This document shows positions 33,821 through 44,729 of a DNA stretch of 64,000 nucleotides, one piece after another. Within the stretch, counting starts at the first letter, position 1. Every line of letters starts with the position of its first letter. The notes under the pieces were generated by a model. It was not told the origin of the DNA. It saw only the letters and a program-made list of their open reading frames with translations, and did no database searches. A program made the position numbers and the translations under genes. The stretch is from Trachythela sp. YZ-2020. Lineage: Eukaryota; Cnidaria; Anthozoa; Malacalcyonacea; Clavulariidae. The stretch lies in NCBI GenBank assembly GCA_016169945.1, contig JADLSH010000363.1, positions 4,642,001 to 4,706,000 on the forward strand. The letters run 5' to 3'.

Positions 33821-34339
33821 TGCCACCCCAGGAATCGGATTTGTCCCCCCCCCCGCAGTCACACCAATTCTGCCCCCAGACGAATGTGCGCAATTTTGAA
33901 TGTGTATATCTGGGGATCAGAGTGGTCCCAAAAGGCACGAAATAGCGTTTCAGAACCCCCAGATTTTCGGCGGGAGAGCATGCCCCCGGACCCTGCTAGC
34001 TAGAGATTCTCGGCCTTTGGCCTGACCTTTTAAGAGGAGATTTTTTAGTAACTCGAGTATTTTTTGTTAAAAACGCTCAAAACTTAGTAACCAGGCTTTT
34101 GCTATAGGGCTAACATTCCGGGGATTAATGCCCCGTTTCAAAGCGCACTTCGTGGCGGAGATTTTACTGCAAGAAGCTATATTGGCGGGAAAATTAAACT
34201 AGCGAAAATATATTGAAAAAGGAAAAGTTGTGAGTTAAAAAGGTTAGTATAGTGTTAGTTTAGTGCATTACTACAATCTTTGCACAAAATTTTCATTCTA
34301 AAAGTTGTTTTTTATGCTAATTTTGGTACGTAAATATTA
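33821..34339. other. No gene; decayed dispersed repeat at about 33,935-34,000
   Basis: 'agcgtttcagaacccccag', 'ttttcggcgggagagcatgcccccgg' parallels 27,385-27,450. A C-homopolymer lies at 33,847. Otherwise unremarkable. Confidence 0.45.
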
Positions 34340-34726
34340 AGCCTCTTACAGACGAGCAAGTTTTCTATGACAAGTTTTCATATGACAAGTTTTATTTGCT
34401 CGTCTGTATACGCAACTTTGCCAAGTTTTTCTATGACAAGTACACTTGTTCAAAAGCTAACATGCTAGCTTTTGAACAAGTGTACTTGTCATAGAAAAAA
34501 TTGCCAAAGTACAAATTTTGCTCGTCCGTATGGGTCAACAAGGAAAACTTGTCAAAGTAATTTGAGTGCGGTTGGTCAGCAATCTATTGTTGTATTAGCT
34601 ATCATTGCGGTCAGAAAACCACAAACATGTGATAGAAAATTTGTTGTACGTACACACGTGCAATTGGCAAATAAAACTTGTCGTATAAAAACTTGTCATA
34701 GAAAACTTGCTCGTCTGTAAGAGGCT
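34340..34726. mobile_element. MITE with long perfect inverted ends (AGCCTCTTACAGACGAGCAA)
   Basis: At least 40 bp of inverted repeat, then internal direct repeats of 'tgacaagtttt' and a central palindrome 'tttgaacaagtgtacttgtc'. The border is TTAAGCC...GGCTTAA, so the duplication is TTAA or TA. Not coding; frames crossing it are spurious. Confidence 0.8.
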
Positions 34727-34729
34727 TAA

Positions 34730-35410
34730 CCTTGCCCTTGGCCTTGGCTATATGTTGCAAACCAACTTTTAAAAACAGAAAATTGACATAAAATGAGCAA
34801 AAATGTATAACCATACTTATATTTTATACGCCAGAAAGACAGCAAAACAAACAATAATAAAGATACACTTTTTAGCGTAATATTTTGGCAATATTTCTTT
34901 ATGCAAAGAGTTAACACAAAATTCATGTATAAACCGATAAAAAAGCAATACATGATACAAAAAATGATAAAAAAGTCAAGGCAAAGCCAAAAACTGAATG
35001 GCAAACAAGGCAGAAAAACAACTGCACGTATACATGTCTAACTTTAACGGACTATAATACAGAGTGAACCTTTGGTTTTTCACAAAACTCGAAAGTGTTA
35101 TAAACGATATTCGTAGATTATAAAAGAGACATTCAGACAACGAAAATGGACGGCAAAGTTCCTTCAACTTCATGCACAAAATCAAAGGTAATGAAAATGA
35201 TGATTTTTTAACTATATACGACTATACAGCATGTCATATTATGCCAGGCTTCCGTTCATGCGTGCAGCTTGAAATTTTTCTTACACTTGCATTTTGTAAT
35301 TCCTTGTCTTTGAAGACTTTCCTCTTGAGACTTTTATAGTATTTGTTTATATACGCAAATCTATATATGCTGATAATGAAGAATACATTTGCATTCATTT
35401 TATACAACAG
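34730..35410. other. No exon identified upstream of the helicase-tail-like exon
   Basis: AT-rich. Begins with 'ccttgcccttggccttgg'. A pyrimidine-rich stretch with 'acag' at 35,407-35,410 could be the splice acceptor of the next feature. No earlier exon of that gene could be found by eye. Confidence 0.4.
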
Positions 35411-35776
35411 AATAACACTTTCAAGGCGTTATATGGGAAAAATAAAGCCTCGTCAAAAAAGATCCAAGCCGCTAATATGTTTGGAAAAAGCCATTCATCG
35501 GTAAAAGCTATTGCCGAGGTTTTGCGAGTAGAAATTTCCACCGCAGAAGTTTACATACTCGACGCCTATTGTGCTGGTGCTCCTATATCAGTCGAGAAAC
35601 TTGCCAATGAACTGAATGTCCACAGTCCACTAACTGATAAAATCGCTCGGCTAATCGAGGACGGTTTACCGACCCTGAGACAAATCAAAGACGCTCTTGA
35701 TGGTTATGTTTCGTACAATCAAATAAAAGTAGTTTTGGTGGCGATCATTCGAGACGAACTGGATAAATTGGTATAG
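35411..35776 (+). CDS. Probable terminal exon: helix-turn-helix/helicase-tail-like domain
   Basis: The open frame runs through 35,411-35,776 after a likely acceptor (tttatacaacag|aata); an ATG-initiated version would start at 35,477 and give 99 residues. Seen: SVKAIAEVLRVEISTAEVYI followed by DAYCAGAPISVEKL, then TLRQIKDALDGYVSYNQIKV to the stop. It looks like a winged helix-turn-helix region with a paired helical bundle. The pattern recalls the C-terminal HTH tail of RecQ/WRN-type helicases, from memory only. No frameshift, and no LINE or transposon motif. Alternatives: last exon of a host gene whose other exons lie to the left, or a retrotransposed fragment. Confidence 0.4.
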   Translation, partial: NNTFKALYGKNKASSKKIQAANMFGKSHSSVKAIAEVLRVEISTAEVYILDAYCAGAPISVEKLANELNVHSPLTDKIARLIEDGLPTLRQIKDALDGYVSYNQIKVVLVAIIRDELDKLV

Positions 35777-36879
35777 ACAAAAGATCTGAAAAAGCCAAAA
35801 ACCTTTTTAGTGAAGTTATATAATGACAGTTCAATTTCTTTGTTATTGCAATCAAATGTTATAGGAGTAAAATAAATTTGTTGCCAAAATGTTTCGCCAC
35901 GGCTTGTTCATTGCTTTTGAGTTTCAAATGTTCGATGTTTTGTAAAAATCGATTATGATTATTGTATGTTGTATTTTTGCACATATTAATTAGCCAACAC
36001 TGGTGTTAAAACCTTTTTAAAATCAAAGGTATTTTTTGTTTTAAAAATAACGAAACTGGTTGTCAAATTTTTCGAACCCGAAGGCAGCCTACCTTGTCTT
36101 GTTTTCACGAATGGCAAACATCCCGATATTGCAACCAAGTAATCTTGAAAAATTCCTCATATTTTACTGTATTTTCTTCGCGTCTAATAAGAATTGAATA
36201 GAATCCTTTTTCACAAGAAAAATGCTTGCCTTCCTTTGCCTCGTGTTTTTCAAAAATGAATGTCTAATTGTCTATCGATTGACTGCCTCGATTGTATGCA
36301 TAACCTTGATAACCCGTATGTAGAAATTCTGCGCATGCTCACAAAAACCATTCGTTAATCGCGATTTAAAACGCGTGGATCCATGTTATGGCATTGAGTT
36401 TCAACACCGTTATTAAAAGTATAGTACGAAGCCATACAGCAAAATACGAAGGCCTTAATTGATCACACCCCCCTCCCCTAATTGAAGAGGGCGCCAAAAT
36501 TTAATCGACGCCCCTATCGAGTCAAGGCTCCTGTACGCTTATATTTTCAACTACTGCATGAGCCACGTTAGTGAACCACTATTAACCACTGTTTCTGCGG
36601 TTAACTAACTATGAATTCTTGCAGTGATCGATGGGACACATGGAAGCTTTTCCCCTAAAGCTGTGGAAAATCTGGACGGCACTGATTCAGTGTCTGCCAC
36701 TTTGCAAAACATTTGGAGAGGGGGGTAGGGTAAAGCATTTTCCTTATAAACCATGCATGCATCGTTATTATTCAAATACTATTACAAGTTATCCAGTGTC
36801 CGCAACTGTGCTGTTTGGAATAGTAACACTGATTTTCAATTTACGGGGAATTATAACTACATGCAGGTCACTTGTATGC
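35777..36879. other. No gene identified
   Basis: Downstream of the exon an 'agtaaaataaat' stretch at about 35,868 could serve for 3' end formation. The rest shows nothing I recognise. Confidence 0.4.
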
Positions 36880-37130
36880 GGGGCTTCGGTAGCGCAGTCG
36901 TCAGAGCAAGCGCTTTTCACCTCTGAAATCGTGCGTTCGATTCTTGCTGGGGACTCAGAACACGTATTAGCCTGCATCGCAGACGTTTACCTTCACATTG
37001 CCTTCACATTTCCGGTAGGAACTAGACACGTATGTGAAAAGAGTTAGTCCACGGAAAGTCGCGGGTTTTCGCCGGGTACTCCGGTTTCCTCCCACAGGGA
37101 ATGTTGACTGTATGGGTTTGGTTAGCCCTA
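36880..37130 (+). repeat. tRNA-derived SINE, copy B
   Basis: GGGGCTTCGGTAGCGCAGTC head with box A at about 36,888-36,905 and box B GCGTTCGATTCTTG at about 36,933. After a 60-bp insertion relative to copy A, the body 'tactccggtttcctcccac' lies at about 37,077. Best-preserved tRNA-like head in the window. Confidence 0.8.
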
Positions 37131-37654
37131 AAAAACTTACCCATCGTAGCTGTGGTCCCTGGTCAAACATGAGTGATACTGTGACAGCCAGAGGCGCCTA
37201 TAAATCACCAATCACCGATTCTGGTGAATCGTGAGCAAATGGCCTTTCGTTTTGATTCAGGCCAAGAATGTATTCGTGACGTAATTATCGAAAGGGTGTA
37301 TTCAGCTTAGTTCTCAGCTGCAAATAAGGAGGATTAGCACACCCCCACTTACTTACTTACTTAACCACTGGCGTAGGAACCACGGGAGCTGGGGGATTGA
37401 ACGACGGTAACATTTTGCACAGGCGGCTAAGCCCCTAACATAGATTAAGTTTGAAATATATTCCTTTTAGGCACGATATGCTTATAAATAAAGATATCAT
37501 TCAAAAGATGGCCTAATTATTTAAATCATTTCCATGTGTGCTTAATTGTAATTATAAAAACATAAAGTATATAATATATTCTTAATTGACCAGTTTTCCA
37601 AAACCCCAAAATGAGCACTTTTAATACTAATATGTCCGTATTTCTTTATGTAGG
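37131..37654. other. No gene; SINE tail or flank
   Basis: Possible SINE 3' part to about 37,230. A (CTTA)n run at 37,349-37,363. AT-rich otherwise. Confidence 0.4.
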
Positions 37655-40366
37655 CAGGTGAAAGCGAAAATCATAAATGTTTCATATGTAACAACAACGT
37701 TCAGCAAAATGAGAAAATTCGGCGGGTAACTGAAAGTAATTTCACACAGCTGGGAATTGCTGCTGCAGATCTGGCAAAGGGTTTGCGAATATGTGCACGT
37801 TGTTGGCTCTCAAAAATGGTCAGAGGTCATAAGAGATGCGCAATTCAAAGTTGTACCACCCCGAGAAAGAAACATACGAGACTGTATGCATTGCCATTAA
37901 ACCACGCAGATGAAGAATGCTGCCAAGATGTGATGGAACGGTTCCAGGTAGCAAAAGAAGGGAAAGTGTGTGGAAGATGCAGAACCTAGATGATAGCATG
38001 TATTGAGCGTGAAAAACGCCAGACGCCACTACAGTCTACATCTGCAATGCCTTCAAAAGCAAGTAAAGAAAAACCCTCTACTTCGGGAAGACCAAGGGTA
38101 AGCTGCACAGAAGCAAGTTCGGCAACTAAAAGACGCATGAAAGTGTTGGCAAAGAATATGTTGTCGAGAGTGGTTGATGAATGTGACGAGATTTCTTGTG
38201 GAGAGGGCTCGCAGTTAGTACAAGATGTCATCAAGAACACAGTTCTGAAGGAAAACATCACTACACGTACAGAGAAAGCAAATGAACAAAAGATGAGGAA
38301 TATTGTCGAAGGCATATCGGAGACATACGAAAAGGAACGCCATGGATCAGCTGGAAAGATTAGGCTACTATGTGCAATAGCGCCGCATTTTAGAAATAAA
38401 GAAATAAAAAAAGCCATCCACTGTACGGACTATGAATTAACCGAATCCCGTAAGCATGCAAAGCTACATGGTGCTGGAGCTACACCAAACCCTGAAGAAA
38501 AGGTTAAGCGATTTCGAATTCTACCTAGCCTTCGTCTTAAACTTCATCCACCATCCCGACAACACTTGTCGATCGTCTCACCGAATGGCATCATGCGAAG
38601 GATCGAAGTCGTCTTGGATCTCCGACATGTTTGAAGATAAACAACAACCGGTAATGTGGCTTAAAGACGGGAAGCTCCATCTCTATAAGAAATACAAGGA
38701 AGAGTGTAAGAAAGAAGGCAGAACACCAATTTCAGAATCGAAATTTCGTGATGGGTTAAACGCAGGAAACTTCAAGGAGATGGCTAGAATGACAGGATTG
38801 TGCAATATTTGCACAAAATTGGACAAAGCTTTTCGACTTGATCGAGATGCTGGGGAAAGAGATCAATGGCGATACACCAATTGACACAACCGAAGTTTTA
38901 GAAGAAGACGAGTTTGGCAACGAAAGCGTTCAACTGACAACAGTGACCATGATCGACATCACAGACCAAGATGACGAATACAAACAATATAATCCTCTTC
39001 CAGTCGATTCGCCCGTATTAATGATTGAATTCAATCCACGCGTAACTGAACTCAAAGAATTAGAGAAGAGATGCAAGATCCTCAAAGGACACCTCCTTTC
39101 AAAATTTTCCTCTGAGCTTCAGTCACATTCAGCATGTCCTTTCCACTGTATAGAATTGCTACTCGACGAAAACTCAAATTGCAACGGTGATTGCACACAA
39201 AACTGGTATTTTTCAGCCAGCGCATTTGAGGCAACCTTCAAAATTTTTCTACGCGTCACGATGATGTAAAATCACTCGTCATATGGTCAGATAATGGACC
39301 TCATTATCACAACACTTCCATAATTTTATGGTTAAGCCGCGCTTCAGATCTTTGGAACATGAACATTGAGCGATACGCATTCTTCGAAGCTCAAAAAGGG
39401 AAAACGTCCCTGGACTCACATTTTGCCACCTTTAAATTTGCACTAAAAGCGTGGATGAAAAGGGGAAACGACTTACTTGACAGTGCGGACATAGTTGAAG
39501 GAACAAAGGAAAACTTGAAAGGAACACACGTGTACGAAATACATATAGATAGATTAAAAGAGCCACCAAGCGCTAAAACTCTGGAAGGAATAACATCATT
39601 TTCAGACTTTACATTTACTGAAAATCCAAATGGTAAATCCAAATATAAATCGGTTGATGCAAGAGAATTAACCAATATAGGCACAAAAAAGAGAATAGAA
39701 CCTGAAAGGGTTACAAAGTTATGGCCGTCGTACTTAGCGAGCACTTCTTTGTCGACTGGAGTTACCTCAGAGTTCGACGAACAACTATCTGAGAACATTG
39801 AACCAAAATGCAAAAAAGCAACACCTGAAAGGAGAACCAAATCAGATGTGAAGAATATCAACAGCGGCTACAATTCGACCAATGAAACAACCCCATCCAC
39901 ATGTCCGAAATGCCATAAATTCTTCCTTCGACAAGGGTGTATGCTAAACCATGTCTCCTCATGCTCATATCCTAACAAAGAATCAAAATGGAAAACATTA
40001 CATGAACTTAAAACATCAGTTCCTGTGGTACAAGCAATGGGGCTTTTAAACAATGTGCGACACTATGATATTAGTACTCTAATCCATAAGAATGGATATG
40101 AAGAAGAGTCAACATTACTATGGTGCTCTTTGCTGGCAGGAAGCGCTCGAAGAACAAGAATAGGAAAACGCCATCGCTTCGCAGCGTCACAAAAAGATCT
40201 GATGGAAGAATGTTTCAATGTTGGTGAAAAAGATAAACGTCAACGATACACCACCCAGTCTTGCCAGCGGTTAATGGAGGAAAAGTTAGGGAAGGAGCTT
40301 ACGCTAACTACACGTCAGATCGCGAGTTATTGGGGTGCTTATAAAAGAAAGAAAAATACAGAATAA
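37655..40366 (+). pseudogene. DDE-like transposase-derived gene with zinc-binding modules, degenerate
   Basis: After a possible acceptor at 37,654 the frame has a Cys-pair module (CFIC at about 37,680; CARCWLSK at about 37,795). An in-frame TAG at 37,987 precedes ATG 37,990. A charged region follows to about 38,510, then a shifted frame (38,520-38,840) with HHPDNTC and GLCNIC, another to about 39,240, and a last frame from about 39,265 to 40,366. This last frame has WSDNGPHYHN and FFEAQKGKTSLDSHFA, which look like the second D and the E of a DDE integrase core. It then has a C2H2 finger (CPKCHKFF...HVSSC, about 39,902-39,965) and a basic C-terminus. At least one stop and three frameshifts. 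I recall related multi-copy proteins in invertebrates but cannot name the superfamily. Confidence 0.6.
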
Positions 40367-41879
40367 GTATAGCATGATACAACGTGATAATATATTATAC
40401 TAAAGTAAATATATTTGCATGTATAGTTACAACAAAAACCTTTTGTTACATTCCAAGCCTAATTTGTATCTTTACAGTCAAAATGGGTGTTCATTTTGCA
40501 ACCAATATGAACAAACTGCAAATTGAAATTCACATGCAAGTTTGTAAACAAAGCCTATGGTTAGCTACTAGAAAACAAAGAAGCTGTGTAAATATTCTGT
40601 GACCATAGTGCAATGTTTCTCCCAGCAGAACACCCATTTTACTGTAATCTGTATCAAAACACTGAAATATATACAGTATAGGTTTATATATGAGCCACTA
40701 CCTGTATATATGGATGGCAATTTACGTTAAGTGGTTTGTCGCAACGTTTTCAGGTCTCTATTAACCCAATGCACTATTAACGGCACCAGGGGACAAGGCA
40801 GATATATGCCTTTAGATTGGAAGCATAAAAGTACCGGTACAGTTAATAGTAAAAGCCACATTAAATATACAATACCATATAGTTAGAGCATGATATCAAT
40901 GTAGATTGTTTTCTTGTTAATAGTTGAAATTTATAGTATGCATAAATTTGCATTGTTATACATGATACAAAATATAGTATGTCAAAGGGTCCTTCGGATG
41001 AGATGGATGAGATTCTAGCCTAAAATAGAACAGAAGTATAATGTTAAGCTTAACTTATATACCAATTACAATGTGCTGGCTACAATTGAATTTCTAATTT
41101 GATACATTTGCTTGTCAGTGGTAGCATACTGCCAGTTAAACTGGGCTAACACTAATTAACGTGCTTAGTGAAAAGTATTGGGTTCTCAGTTTCTTGGTGA
41201 GGCATTACAGTGCAATGCACCTTATTTCAGTTTACTTTGTCATGTTATGCCGAAAAATTTAATTTGTTACCATACTTGCCAACTTACCCAATTCTGTGAT
41301 AATCATAACTTGCACACAGCCCTTTTACCAACATACATAATTAGGGGGCAATTAGGAATCAGACCCCACCCCTAACCAGTCACATCAATTCTGGGCATCA
41401 AATGAGTGGAATAGCAATATTTGGTAATTTGGCAATTATATGTTGAATATTTTCCTGAGGAGCATACCTATGGACCTCCCTAGTTAGAAACATTATGCCT
41501 TCATGCTCTTGAACGGATTAGTACGTCACACAAATGTTAACAATTGTGGCTACTGACTATGAATTTGGACAGCAAAAATGAGACACAATTACAAATTTGG
41601 TCTTGATTACTAACTGTTGCCATAGCAACCTTCTATTCAATTTCGAACATGTACTAACACTATGATAACTGTTGGATAACTTTTTGACATAATAAAATAT
41701 GCTTATTCACAGATTTTCAGAAGTCCAAATACACATTTCAAAAAAAATAATAAAAAAATAGGTCAATAAATAGGTCAAGTCAGGTCATATTCAGCTCTGC
41801 TTAATTTGACTTGAAAATTCTCTTAAAGTGAAAATTTAATATCAAATTCGATATTAAATTTGTTCAAATAACCTGCTCA
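40367..41879. other. No gene; short foldback at 40,474-40,645
   Basis: 40,474-40,645 has ACAGTCAAAATGGGTGTTC and, inverted, ACAGTAAAATGGGTGTTC at its ends. Its middle shares 'aaattgaaattcaca' and 'tttgtaaacaaagcct' with the foldback at 4889, so it is a shortened relative. 41,535-41,600 resembles about 48,600-48,660 ('atgaatttggacagcaaaaatgaga'). Remainder unremarkable. Confidence 0.55.
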
Positions 41880-42636
41880 ATCAGTCTGTGTATTTCTGTG
41901 GTGTTTCTATATTGTTTTGATCGTAATTTGTGGAATAATTGTTCGTCGTATCTCATCATATTGTGTCTATAGCTACGAACTTCATCTATTTTACTGGATT
42001 GCTTTATTTCTCCTGATCCTGTGGACATTATTGTTTACCATACTACAGGACACATTGCTCATTTTATCGCTGTGAAGTTTTGGTATCATTTGGTCTCTTC
42101 AAATTTAAAAAAATCTGAATTATTGTATTTTTGACCGTTGGAAATTTAAATCACTGGCGTCCTTACTGGGGATCTATAGCAACAACATTATTCCTTGATT
42201 CTTCGCGTATTTTGAACAAACTATCATTTATTATCGTTATTTTGATCGTTTTAACTTCTCCCTGCGTGTTGTTGTGCACTATATAATCTTAACTGTGTGT
42301 TATTCTTGGTATATCGTCGTTCTGATGTTTTAACGCACAATATTCTAATTACGTAATATGTCATAATGATAATGCCTGGAGTATGGAAGTCGTGTAAATA
42401 ATTCTACCAAGATTCTAACATCATCGGTTTATGGAATTGGTCCTCTTTCTGCTTTTCACTCTTTCCTGCTCTGGTCCTCTTGCTTATCTATTTATAATTG
42501 TTGTGAAATTTTGAATTATTCACGATTTTTATCGGGATATTTTCCGCTTGTTATTCAATTCACCGTAACCTTTGGCCTTGACAATTGAAACCTAACACCT
42601 CGACATTGCGTATTCGGGATTTTCCCTGACATTGAT

Positions 42637-43629
42637 ATGAAAATGATTTTTAATCTAGTTAAAATAATATTTCTTATATGGCTACTCATTTTTCGCCTGG
42701 ATATCAGCTCCAACTTCACCGGAAGGTCTCAACTTCCTTTGAAACCCGTAATGGTCTCAAACGTCTCTTCAATTTCAACGTTTTTCATATCCAAATTCAG
42801 CTGTCGTCGTTCTTCAGTTAAAGTTCTTTATAACAGTAACACTACCGCGTCATTTCACCCCATTATCAAACTGATTCATGATGTGGAGCTCAACCCTGGT
42901 CCAACTCAAAATAACACTGAATCTTTACCTACTAACTCACATTTTCGTTGTTTGAGTTGGAACTGCCGCAGTTTGTTCAGCTTACATAAATTATCTGAAG
43001 GAGAATTCATGTCTAACCATCTCAGTCTCCAGGATTTCGTCTACTCCGAGTCACTTGACATAATTTGCCTTACCGAGACCTGGTTGTCCAACAAATATTT
43101 GAATAAAGAAATCCTCCCACAAGATTACCATGTTTTCCGCACTGATCGAAAAATTAAAACTGGAGGCGGCGTTCTTATTGCTACAAAGGATTCTTCCTTT
43201 ACTGATGCCAAACAAGTGGCCATAAATCAATACTCTGATCTGGAAATTATTTGCGTTGAATGTATTACAGGCAACCGGGGTAAAGATTCACGAACTCTTG
43301 TTGTGTGCTGTTACAGACCTCCCAACCCTTCTCAGAAATGGTTTCTCTCGTTTAAAGAATTCCTGGACTGGGCTGACCATGTTTACGACAAAATAATCAT
43401 TACTGGTGATTTTAACTTCCCTAGAATCTCATGGTCTGAAACCGTGGTTATACCCGCCGGAGAACAAGAGTGTCTCTTCTACAATACATTATCTGACCAT
43501 TATTTGAGTCAACTGATTTTCACTCCAACACGAGAAAGAAACATTCTTGATCTTCTGATTACAAATATGCCAGACAACATCAGTAATATTGAGGTCTTAA
43601 ACCCAAACAAATACAATTTGTTTTCAGAT
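42637..43629 (+). pseudogene. LINE C ORF, N-terminal part: hydrophobic leader, 2A-like motif, APE endonuclease
   Basis: Residues 1-20 from MKMIFNLVKIIFLIWLLIF form a signal-peptide or anchor-like hydrophobic leader. Residues 82-89 are DVELNPGP, the 2A-type ribosome-skipping motif. The endonuclease follows: LSWNCRSL (about residue 106), CLTETWLSN, TGGGVLIAT, VVCCYRPPNP, ITGDFNFPRISW and NILDLLITN. The frame is cut just after the SD of the C-terminal SDH signature; the H comes back after the insertion, at 44,730. Known: APE endonucleases nick target DNA for target-primed reverse transcription. Inferred: the leader plus 2A would yield a short N-terminal peptide and a separate enzyme starting at Pro89, or alternative targeting of the two forms. 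Confidence 0.85.
42880..42903 (+). other. 2A-like ribosome-skipping motif (DVELNPGP)
   Basis: Eight codons fitting the canonical D-[VI]-E-x-N-P-G-P signature exactly, preceded by IKLIH. In this motif family peptide-bond formation between the last Gly and Pro is skipped (here G88/P89). Such motifs are known in APE-type LINEs of marine invertebrates as well as in some RNA viruses. Confidence 0.9.
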
Positions 43630-44729
43630 TTTATTTTTTTTTTTTAATCTTTCTAGAATTTCACATTAAATAGTAAATACTAAATACTAATACTATTCAC
43701 ATTTTATTTTAAAACTGTATAAAAAAAACATACTAAGACTAATGTTAAGAGTTAATATTTACAAGTAATCTTAAAAAATTTGAAAAAAATTTTTATATAT
43801 TGATAACCCATTTCGACTCACTCCAGCGTTCAGTTAAAACATTCAATCCCATATACACAATTGCTTTTTTTTTCTTAAATCGTTCGATATCTAAAATTAT
43901 ACATTTTTCTTTTTTTGATCTAGTTTGTCTTGTCTTGTGTCTGATTAACTGTTTCTGTATCTATGTGTAGTGTATAATCTATGTTCTGTCATTGTTTGTT
44001 TTTAAGGTTTCCCACATCTCTTCTTCTCTGCGAGCCTTAATGTTTAATGTTACAGTCCAATAGTAATGTAACTCAAGTGTCTAGACCAGACTATCCTGCT
44101 GCACTCTATGACTCGTTCTCTATGTCAGTAGACTGTTCCTCTAAGTTTCATTTTAAAATTTGGCACAATATTCAAGTGTCGATCTTATGACAGCCATATA
44201 AAGGGCTTTAATTAAATTTTCCATAACACTAACATTTTAACAAATAACCTTTTTACAGTCTTTTTTTTTTTACCTTTTTTTTAATTTTTTTAACAATATA
44301 GCATGTGTTGAAGTGATCAAAATCAGTAATTTGTAACATTTGTAACACCAAGTAATTTGTAAATATTTGTCTATTGAAAATACAGGTGGATTAGTTTCAT
44401 TTTTTCATTAATATTTTCTTTTTTTTTTTCGTACTTGGCTGGATTTAACTCCATCATATATTTTCTCACCACTTCTTAACTTTTTCTCAACTTTAACCTC
44501 TTTCCTTCCCAGCCTTTCCCTTCAGCTAATACCTGTGCATGATATAATGCAATGGTATAAGTAAGCATCATCCATATGTATTGTATATAATTCAAATATA
44601 ACATTAGTTTCCATGCTGGTTGATTAGTTTCATATTGATTTCTTCACAGAGAGAGAGGGATTTTTCTCAATCTTGGTTGCTCAGCTGCAATTACAATTGG
44701 CAATAACCCTTGGGCACTCTTTACTTATG
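43630..44729 (-). mobile_element. Insertion in LINE C, including a 5'-truncated LINE fragment in minus sense
   Basis: Separates the S-D and H of the endonuclease SDH signature. The left end on the plus strand is T-rich (poly-A tail of a minus-sense element). The minus strand at 44,161-44,219 reads ALYMAVIRSTLEYCA, the typical thumb-to-C-terminal motif of CR1/L2 reverse transcriptases. Poly-T runs at 44,262 and 44,419 suggest more than one event. I could not see a clean target duplication. Confidence 0.65.

Noticed and set aside
36880..36950. Functional tRNA gene
   Set aside because: tRNA-like head is followed by a SINE body shared with two other loci; no cloverleaf could be completed.
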